A stretch of DNA of 64,000 bases from Planctomycetota bacterium. GTDB lineage: Bacteria > Planctomycetota > UBA8742 > UBA2392. The stretch's first letter is position 1, and each line of letters begins with the position of its first letter. The notes beneath the pieces are model-generated. The model made no database searches. It had not been told where the DNA came from and saw only the letters and a list, made by a program, of their open reading frames with translations. Both the position numbers and the translations under genes were made by a program. This document shows, piece by piece, positions 51,382 through 57,697 of the stretch. The DNA lies in assembly GCA_027493625.1 (NCBI GenBank), contig JAOSKM010000003.1, positions 310,001 to 374,000 on the forward strand. Reading direction: 5' to 3'.

Positions 51382-53612
51382 GCGTGACCCGACTGCCGGT
51401 ACTGACCTGGCGCGACCACGAAGGCCACTTCACGGCCGCACTGGTGGACCAGCCCGAGTACGCCGCCTTCGGCAGCTCGGCCCAGGACTGCCTGCAGCAG
51501 CTGCGCCATCACCTGACCTGGCTGCAGCGCAACGAGCCCTGGTATTTCCCGGAAAGCAGCGGCGACGAATGCAAGCTGGTTCGCGTGGCCGTGGACGTGC
51601 GCCCCGAGTACGTGGTCGGCCGCCAGCGCCACCCCAGTGAGCCGATCCGCGTGACCGTGCCCTGCGTGCACAGCGAGCTGACGGGCGGCCTGCACGCCTG
51701 CGCGATCCCGCCGCTGCAGTTGTGGTTCTCGTTCCATGAGGCCGACAAGCTGCGCGAGCTTGCCGCCCACTACGTGCGCGAAGCGCTGCAGGGCAAGTCG
51801 CCGGCGCAGGTGGCGCGGCTGCTGAACGCCGCCGAGTACGAGCTTGCGGACGTGCTGGTGACCGCGCCCGAAGAGCGCAAGACGCGGGCCGAGCGCCGCT
51901 ACGAGTCGCTGGAGACCGTGGCGGAAGCGCTGGGCGAACGCGCCCTGCGCCGCCAGTTCAGCCGCGCCTGGGAGCGCGAACGCGAGATCAACGAGCTGAC
52001 GCGCCGCGTGAAAAACGACCGCGCCAACGTGCTGCTGGTGGGGCCGCCCGGCGTGGGCAAGACCTCGGTGCTGGCCAGCGCCGCCCGCGAACTCGAACGC
52101 CAGCTGGAAGGCGACGTCGAGCGCCGGCGCTTCTGGCTGACGAACGGCTCGCGCCTGATCGCCGGCACGCCCTACCTCGGCCAGTGGGAGGAGCGCCTGG
52201 AGGCCGTGATCGCCGAGCTGCAGAGCTTCCAGGGCGTGCTGTGCATCGAGAACCTGCTCGAGCTGGTGCGCCTGGGCGGCCATGACGCCAGCGACAGCGT
52301 GGGTGCGTTCCTGGTCGCCTACCTGAACCACCGCGAACTGCAGGTGGTGGCCGAGGCGACCCCCGAGGAACTGGACGCCTGCCGCCGCCTGCTGCCCGGC
52401 CTGGCGGACGCCTTCCAGGTGCTGCGCGTCGAGACCTTTGACGCGTCAAGTGCCCTGCGCGTGCTGGACCGCATCGCCCAGGCCGGCGCGCGCAACCTGC
52501 GCGTCGAGACCGGCAACGACGTGGTGCATTCCGTGTTCCGCCTGTTCCGCCGCTTTCGCCCCTATGACGCCTTCCCCGGCAAGGCGGCCGCGTTCACTTC
52601 CGGCCTGATCCAGCAGGCCGCAAGCGCCGAGCAGCGCAAGCTGGAGCAGCAGGCCGTCACGGACCGCTTCGTGGATGAAACCGGCCTGCCCGAGCTGCTG
52701 CTGCGCGACGACCTGCCGCTGGCCGAGAGCGAGGTGCTGGCCGCGTTGTCGGACCGGGTGATCGGCCAGGAAACCGCCTGCCGCGCGGCCGCCGGTGTGA
52801 TCACCACTTTCAAGGCCGGGCTGAACGATCCCGGCCGTCCGTTGGGCGTGCTGCTGTTCAGCGGCCCCACGGGCGTGGGTAAGACCGAGCTTGCGCGCGC
52901 CATGGCCGACTACCTGTTCGGCCACGGGGCGGCGCGCGAGCGCCTGGTGCGCCTGGACATGAGCGAGTACACCGGCCACGGCGCATCCGAGCGCCTGGTG
53001 TCCGACGCAGGCGGCGGCCCCAGCGACTGCATCAAGCGCGTGCGCAGCCAGCCCTTCTGCGTGGTGCTGCTGGACGAAATCGAGAAAGCCTCGCCCGACG
53101 TGTTCGACATGCTGCTCGCGGTGTTCGATGAAGGCCGGCTGACCGACCGCTTTGGCCGCGTCACCAGCTTCCAGTCCAGCGTGCTGATCATGACCAGCAA
53201 CCTCGGCGCAGGGCGCGAGGGCGGCCTCGGCTTCGGCAAGGCGCGCGGGCCCAACTACGACGCCGAGGTGATGCGCTTCTTTAGGCCGGAGTTCTACAAC
53301 CGGCTCGATGCAGTGGTCGCGTTCGCGCCGCTGCAGGAGCAGACCATCCGCGCGATCGCCGACAAAGAGCTGCGCGAGCTCGCCGCGCGCGAAGGCATGG
53401 CAGGGCTGAGCCTGAGCTGGGATGACGCAGTGGCCGCGCTGGTGGCATCCGCCGGTTTCGACCAGCGTTACGGCGCGCGCCCATTGCAGCGCGCGCTCGA
53501 AGAGCTGGTGGTGACGCCCATCGCCCGCGAGCTGGCCGCCAATCCAGATCGCCGCCAGGCCAAGCTGCACCTGTCAGTCCAGCAAGGCCGCGTGGTCCTG
53601 GAATGGACGTGA
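51378..53612 (+). CDS. HSP100/Clp-like double AAA+ protein C
   Basis: A 744-residue protein, the third of the coupled operon. The N-domain (VTRLPVLTWRDHEGHFTAAL, then VTVPCVHSEL and ALQLWFSF-like strands) is related to those of A and B. D1: GPPGVGKTSV (about 221), LIAGTPYLGQWEERLE, Walker B VLCIENLL with Glu-Asn for Asp-Glu. D2: RVIGQETACRAAAG, GPTGVGKTELARAM (about 495), LLDEIEKASPDVFDMLLAV, LIMTSNLGAG, arginine finger FYNRLDAVV and the C-terminal FDQRYGARPLQRALE. The pore segment is LVSDAGGGPSDC, again without GYVG. It lacks the release-factor-like extension of A and B. Likely to form a hetero-oligomer with them. Confidence 0.85.
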   Translation: MSVTRLPVLTWRDHEGHFTAALVDQPEYAAFGSSAQDCLQQLRHHLTWLQRNEPWYFPESSGDECKLVRVAVDVRPEYVVGRQRHPSEPIRVTVPCVHSELTGGLHACAIPPLQLWFSFHEADKLRELAAHYVREALQGKSPAQVARLLNAAEYELADVLVTAPEERKTRAERRYESLETVAEALGERALRRQFSRAWEREREINELTRRVKNDRANVLLVGPPGVGKTSVLASAARELERQLEGDVERRRFWLTNGSRLIAGTPYLGQWEERLEAVIAELQSFQGVLCIENLLELVRLGGHDASDSVGAFLVAYLNHRELQVVAEATPEELDACRRLLPGLADAFQVLRVETFDASSALRVLDRIAQAGARNLRVETGNDVVHSVFRLFRRFRPYDAFPGKAAAFTSGLIQQAASAEQRKLEQQAVTDRFVDETGLPELLLRDDLPLAESEVLAALSDRVIGQETACRAAAGVITTFKAGLNDPGRPLGVLLFSGPTGVGKTELARAMADYLFGHGAARERLVRLDMSEYTGHGASERLVSDAGGGPSDCIKRVRSQPFCVVLLDEIEKASPDVFDMLLAVFDEGRLTDRFGRVTSFQSSVLIMTSNLGAGREGGLGFGKARGPNYDAEVMRFFRPEFYNRLDAVVAFAPLQEQTIRAIADKELRELAAREGMAGLSLSWDDAVAALVASAGFDQRYGARPLQRALEELVVTPIARELAANPDRRQAKLHLSVQQGRVVLEWT
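52438..52449. other. TTGACNNGTCAA palindrome, site 9 (spacer GC)
   Basis: Inside AAA+ gene C, encoding F-D-A-S-S. Confidence 0.7.
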
Positions 53613-53686
53613 GCAGGAGTCAGGACGCAGGCTCGACGCCTCTTGAGCGTGGTTGGCAAACTCCGCATTGTGAGACAGGCAGTTCA

Positions 53687-53728
53687 GCCGGCGCAGCCGG
53701 CGTCTCTCTCGGTAAGCCCCCGGCGCAG
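53687..53728. repeat. Left outer REP of the Y1 transposase unit
   Basis: A 42-bp sequence whose inverse is at 54365-54406 with two mismatches; it contains CTCGGTAAGCCCCCGGCGCA and two GCCGG hairpin arms. Confidence 0.85.
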
Positions 53729-53796
53729 CGACCCGCCCGCCAAAGCCTTGGCGAAGGCGGGAGCGGAGCCGGGGGACACGGACGGAACGAAATCCC

Positions 53797-53818
53797 GAGC
53801 CGCGCAGCGGCGGCTCTT
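53797..53818. repeat. Left inner inverted repeat of the Y1 transposase unit
   Basis: GAGCCGCGCAGCGGCGGCTC plus TT, itself a hairpin, is mirrored by 54306-54327 immediately after the gene. Confidence 0.8.
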
Positions 53819-53856
53819 GTGTGGTCGCTCAACCGCCGACCCGGTATCCTGCCGCC

Positions 53857-54306
53857 ATGAGCCATTCCTACACGCGCCAGTTGCTGCACATCGTATTCAG
53901 CACCAAGGAACGTCAGCCGTTTCTGCACGCGGAGGTCCGGCCTCGCATGCTGGGCTACCTGCGCACCGTGGCCAACGATTTGAACACTACCGTGCTGGCT
54001 CTGAACGGCGTTGACGATCACGTGCACATCCTGGTGGACTTGCCGGCCGCGCTGAGTACGGCGGAGTTCCTGACCAAGCTGAAGGCCAACTCCTCGCGCT
54101 GGTTCCGCAAGTTGTTCCCGAAGGTCGATTTCCGCTGGCAGCGTGGTTACGGCGCGTTCAGCGTAAGCCCATCGAAACTCGAGGAGGTGCGGGGCTACAT
54201 CGACCGGCAGGAAACGCACCACCAGAAACACTCGTTCGAAGAAGAGATTCGAAAGCTGGTGAAGAACCACGGCCTGGAGTTTGACGAACGCTTCTTCCTG
54301 GGATGA
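53857..54306 (+). CDS. REP-associated tyrosine transposase (IS200/IS605 Y1 superfamily)
   Basis: A 149-residue single-domain transposase. HIVFSTKERQPFL is the family start; GVDDHVHILVDLP contains the HUH histidine pair; RGYIDRQETHHQKHSFEEE carries the catalytic tyrosine (GYI) in the last helix, with FRWQRGYGAFSVSPS before it. The enzyme would cut single-stranded REP hairpins through a 5'-phosphotyrosine. The ATG is at 53857. Nested inverted repeats surround the gene, which is the arrangement of a domesticated or mobile REP-transposase unit rather than an IS with left- and right-end asymmetry. Motifs are complete, so activity is possible. Confidence 0.93.
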   Translation: MSHSYTRQLLHIVFSTKERQPFLHAEVRPRMLGYLRTVANDLNTTVLALNGVDDHVHILVDLPAALSTAEFLTKLKANSSRWFRKLFPKVDFRWQRGYGAFSVSPSKLEEVRGYIDRQETHHQKHSFEEEIRKLVKNHGLEFDERFFLG

Positions 54307-54406
54307 GAGCCGCCGCTTCGCGGCTTTTGGACATTGCCACAACCCAACCCCCGGCTCCGCTGCGCTGCGCCGGGGGCTTACCGAGGGAGACGCCGGCTTC
54401 GCCGGC
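54306..54406. repeat. Right inner and outer REPs of the Y1 transposase unit
   Basis: The inner arm AGAGCCGCCGCTTCGCGGCT starts at 54306 and the outer 42-bp arm is 54365-54406. Between them CCCCGGCTCCGCTGCGCTG is also represented on the left side, where it is interrupted by a 36-bp or so segment containing CCAAAGCCTTGG. Confidence 0.8.
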
Positions 54407-54470
54407 TATTCCACATCCGTCTGCGAATGCGGGCACTGATGCTGCACGGTCGCATCCTGCCTGCCACGGG

Positions 54471-55307
54471 CTACCCGCCCAGCTGCATCAGGTTTACGTG
54501 ATACGCGCGCTTAAGCGGTGGGTAGACGGCGCCGAGCAGCGGCCCCAGGTAGCGGTAATAGGCCGGCAGGCGGCGCGGGTGGGCGTACAGCATGTGGTAG
54601 AAGCTGCGGCTGTCGATGATGCGATAGCGCGCATCCCATTGCTCAACCTCACGCGCGTCGCCCACCGACCAGGTGAACTGTGCTTCAAAATGCCGCATCG
54701 CGTCGTGCCGGCGCTGGTGGCGCAGCACCAGCGGGCTCATCGAATCGTAGGCCACACGTACGCCGGGCAGGGCGTCGGCTGTGCGCTCGAACAGCGCGCG
54801 CACCTGCCCCGGCTCGAAATACACCAGCACACCCTCGCTGGCGATGAACCACGGCCCCTGGCTGTGGGCGCGCACGTGCTCAAGCCAGTCGTCGCCGAGC
54901 GCCGAACCACTGAGCATGGTGCGCCGCGGCGTGTCTTCAAAGAACTCGCGGCGCAGCTCGATGGCGTCCGGCAGGTCCAGCTCGAACCAGCGTGCGCGGC
55001 CGTTGTCCACGCGCTCGAAGCGGCTGTTGAGCCCGACGCCCAGCTCGATCACCGTGCCCTCCGGGTGCTCGGCCAGGAAGGCGCGCACCCAGCGGTCCAC
55101 CTGCGCGCCGCGCACGCAGCAGCCGAGCTGGCTGGCGCGGGCGGCATCGAGCGGCGAAAAGTCGTAATCGAGGGCGTGAAGGATCTCGCGCGACTTCGGG
55201 TCATGCAGCACCGGCCGCGGCTCGTCACATTCCCGCGCCCGCGCCCACAGGGGCACCAGCAGGGTTTCCTGCACGGTGCCGAGCTTGACCGGAATCCTGG
55301 CTGTCAT
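54471..55307 (-). CDS. SAM-dependent methyltransferase, leucine carboxyl methyltransferase-like
   Basis: A 278-residue protein of the LCMT/TIGR00027 type. KLGTVQETLLVPLWARAREC is the typical start, then VIELGVGLNSRFERVDNGRARWFELDLPD (motif I and the acidic strand), IASEGVLVYFEPGQVRALFE (motif with ExVLxYL) and a C-terminal domain. These enzymes methylate carboxyl or hydroxyl groups of small molecules or proteins with SAM. The substrate is unknown, and no biosynthetic neighbours are seen. Confidence 0.88.
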   Translation of the reverse strand: MTARIPVKLGTVQETLLVPLWARARECDEPRPVLHDPKSREILHALDYDFSPLDAARASQLGCCVRGAQVDRWVRAFLAEHPEGTVIELGVGLNSRFERVDNGRARWFELDLPDAIELRREFFEDTPRRTMLSGSALGDDWLEHVRAHSQGPWFIASEGVLVYFEPGQVRALFERTADALPGVRVAYDSMSPLVLRHQRRHDAMRHFEAQFTWSVGDAREVEQWDARYRIIDSRSFYHMLYAHPRRLPAYYRYLGPLLGAVYPPLKRAYHVNLMQLGG

Positions 55308-55563
55308 CGCAAGTCCTGAGGCAAAGGCCGGATACTACGGAAATCAGCCCCGCTGCCCATGCCCGTGATGCGGGTGTTTGCGGCCATTTCTGAGAATTTT
55401 GGAACCGGCCGCAGCCTTGCTCGTTTCAAGGGCGTTGGAGATTCGCAGGTACCGAGGCGCCGCGTTTTACGAAGCGGTTACAGGGATTGAGCACCAGGGC
55501 GAATTCCAGCGCGTACTATTCATGTGTGGCCGCGGGGGCCACGAACAAACAAGGAGCGCTGTT

Positions 55564-56094
55564 ATGAAAAACCTGTTGAGCATGCTGGGGATCGCCGCCT
55601 TCACGATGGTTGCCTCACTGGCCGTGCTGGCGCCCGTGGGCGCTGACGCCGCCGACGGCGAAGAGGCCAAGACGGCCGAAACGCTGGCAAAGGTCAAGGC
55701 CTACATCTCCATGCCGAAGCTTGAGGAAGACAACTGCGTGGTCACCCTCAAGGCCGACAAGGAATCCTACGCCGCGGGCGAAAAGCCGGTGCTGACCGTC
55801 GAGGTCAAGAACGACGGCAAGGAAGCGGTTGAGAAGAGCATCACCGTATCGATGTCCACCCGCGACCTCGAAAGCCGCGGCCGCATGCCCGCCATGACCG
55901 TGGTGGTCTGGAGCAAGACCACGACCGTGAAAGTTGCGGCGGGTGAGACGGCCAGCGTGACGCTGGAAACGGGGACCGAGGTCGACGCCCGCAAGGCCAA
56001 CTCGTTCAGCATGTCGGGCAACAAGGAAGAGGTCGTGAAGGAAGCGCGCCTGCGCAAGGCTCTGGAAGAGGTCGTGCGCAAGAACACGAACTAA
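55564..56094 (+). CDS. Secreted beta-sandwich protein of unknown function
   Basis: A 176-residue protein with signal peptide MKNLLSMLGIAAFTMVASLAVLAPVGADA. The mature part, LKADKESYAAGEKPVLTVEVKNDG followed by SITVSMSTRD and AAGETASVTLETG, has the strand pattern of an Ig-like or DUF11-type domain for extracytoplasmic proteins. AAGGAGCGCTGTT precedes the ATG. It is 27 bp upstream of the deiminase-fold gene and probably co-transcribed. Confidence 0.75.
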   Translation: MKNLLSMLGIAAFTMVASLAVLAPVGADAADGEEAKTAETLAKVKAYISMPKLEEDNCVVTLKADKESYAAGEKPVLTVEVKNDGKEAVEKSITVSMSTRDLESRGRMPAMTVVVWSKTTTVKVAAGETASVTLETGTEVDARKANSFSMSGNKEEVVKEARLRKALEEVVRKNTN

Positions 56095-56121
56095 CGCAGG
56101 ATATGGGCGGAGGGTAAGGCC

Positions 56122-57261
56122 ATGAGTGCATCCGGCAAGCCGTTTCGCCTTCACTGGCCCCTCGGGGTGATCCTGGGACTTGTCGCCGCGCTGCTTGCGA
56201 TGCCTCTGCTCAAGAGCACGCCGCGCGCGGAGACCACGGTCGGCCCGGTGCTCAGTGACTGCGATGGCGCGATGCACGAGCTGGTGATCCAGTACACCAG
56301 CGACTCGGCCGAGATTGTCGCCGCGCCCTTCCGCGATTTCCTGACCCAGTTGCCGAAAGCGGTCACGGTGCACGTAGTGTGCCGTGACCGCGCGGCATTT
56401 GACGACCTGAAGAGCCGCGTGGGCGAAACGGCCTGCACGCTCAACCCGGTGTTCGTGGACCACCCCATCACCTCGTGGTCGCGCGACCGCTGGATCTGCC
56501 TGCGCCCGGCCGGCAGCGCGACGGCGTTCACCGTGCTGTCGCCCCAGGGCGAAATGGGCGCCGACGCCTGGCCCGAGCGCAAGGGCGACGAGCAGCTTGG
56601 CGACGACCTGGCGGCCGCCCTGGCGCCTCACGTCGCGGCCGTGCGCAGCCCGCTGTGGTTCGACGGCGGCGACTTCGTGTGCGATGAAGAAACCGCGTTC
56701 GTCACGCCCAACGTGCGCAAGCGCAACCTGCAGAACACCGTGAAGTCCGAAGAGGAGCTGCTGACGCGGCTGCGTGAAATCACCGGGCGCAAGGTCGTGC
56801 TGCTGAAAACCGCGCCGGACCACCACGCCGGCATGTACATGATGGCCGTGGGCAACCGCACCGTGCTGGTCGGCGACCCGCGCCTGACCCGCGATCTGCT
56901 GGGCGATGAAGCCGAGCAGCTGCCCCTGCCCCCGGGCCTCGACAACAGCGACGAGTGCCAGGCCCGCTTCGACGCCGTGGCCGAGCAGTGCCGCGAGGCC
57001 GGCTACAACGTGGTGCGCATCCCCATCGCGCCGGGCAAAGACGGCCGCATGTTCCTGACCTACCTGAACGTGATCCTGGACCAGCGCGACGGCCAGCGCG
57101 TGGTCTACATGCCCGTGTTCGACGGCGCCGAACGCCTGAACGAAGCCGCGGCGCAGGTCTGGGAGAAGGCCGGCTACGAGGTGAAGCGCGTGAACTGCAC
57201 GGACTGCTACAAGTTCTTCGGCAGCCTGCGCTGCCTGGTGAACGTGCTCAAGCGCGGGTGA
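56122..57261 (+). CDS. Membrane-anchored deiminase-fold (guanidino-group modifying) protein
   Basis: A 379-residue protein. One N-terminal transmembrane helix (LHWPLGVILGLVAALLAMPLL) is followed by a five-bladed GME fold. VDHPITSWSRDRWICLRP corresponds to the substrate/Trp-Arg-Asp region, LWFDGGDFVCDEE to the DGGD loop, LKTAPDHHAGMYMMAVG to the His region and FFGSLRCLVNV to the C-terminal loop with the catalytic cysteine (GGGxxHC in agmatine deiminases). All expected positions have candidates, so activity on an arginine-like or agmatine-like group outside the cytoplasm is plausible. Extracytoplasmic members of this fold are unusual. Confidence 0.7.
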   Translation: MSASGKPFRLHWPLGVILGLVAALLAMPLLKSTPRAETTVGPVLSDCDGAMHELVIQYTSDSAEIVAAPFRDFLTQLPKAVTVHVVCRDRAAFDDLKSRVGETACTLNPVFVDHPITSWSRDRWICLRPAGSATAFTVLSPQGEMGADAWPERKGDEQLGDDLAAALAPHVAAVRSPLWFDGGDFVCDEETAFVTPNVRKRNLQNTVKSEEELLTRLREITGRKVVLLKTAPDHHAGMYMMAVGNRTVLVGDPRLTRDLLGDEAEQLPLPPGLDNSDECQARFDAVAEQCREAGYNVVRIPIAPGKDGRMFLTYLNVILDQRDGQRVVYMPVFDGAERLNEAAAQVWEKAGYEVKRVNCTDCYKFFGSLRCLVNVLKRG

Positions 57262-57697
57262 TTCCGGTTCTTTTCGGGATTGCTTCTGTCGCCCCTCACG
57301 GGGCTGGGAAGTCCCGACCATGTACACCCAGGGCTGCGTCGCGACTCACGCCTTCGCGCAAGCGCTACGGCGTGCAGGCCGTCGCTCCTTGCCCTGGGCT
57401 AAGGTCTGACGGCCGCTACGCGGCCTGACTTGTTTCGCAAATGCCAGAATCATGGAGTCCGGGTCGAAGCAGCCGGAACTGTCTGGTGGTTGTTTGTCTT
57501 CAGCAGTCCAGCCCGCGAAGCGGGCGGCAGAGCTTAGCCCGGGGTGACCGAAGCGCTCTGCGCTGAGGGAACCCCGGGAGTCAGCTTAACCCGTTTGACC
57601 GCCGCCACTTTCGCTCATCGTGATCTTTTCTGCTTTTCCGGAACCTGGCCTCGCCCTCTGCGTCAAAACCGAACTGGATCTGTTCAAGGGGAACGTT
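57262..57697. repeat. Hairpin-rich intergenic region
   Basis: No gene is seen in these 436 bp. Stems include CCCAGGGC (57327)/GCCCTGGG (57391), CACGCC/GGCGTG around 57350, CCCGC/GCGGG near 57515 and CCCGGGGT (57538)/ACCCCGGG (57571). The region resembles the REP clusters at 16848 and 53687. The alpha-2-macroglobulin promoter must lie in or near it, but no clear boxes were found. Confidence 0.55.

Noticed and set aside
10181-52449. TTGACNNGTCAA as a restriction-modification site
   Set aside because: Restriction sites tend to be avoided, not enriched, and ten specified bases exceed normal type II recognition lengths. It also does not behave like promoter operators because all copies are intragenic.
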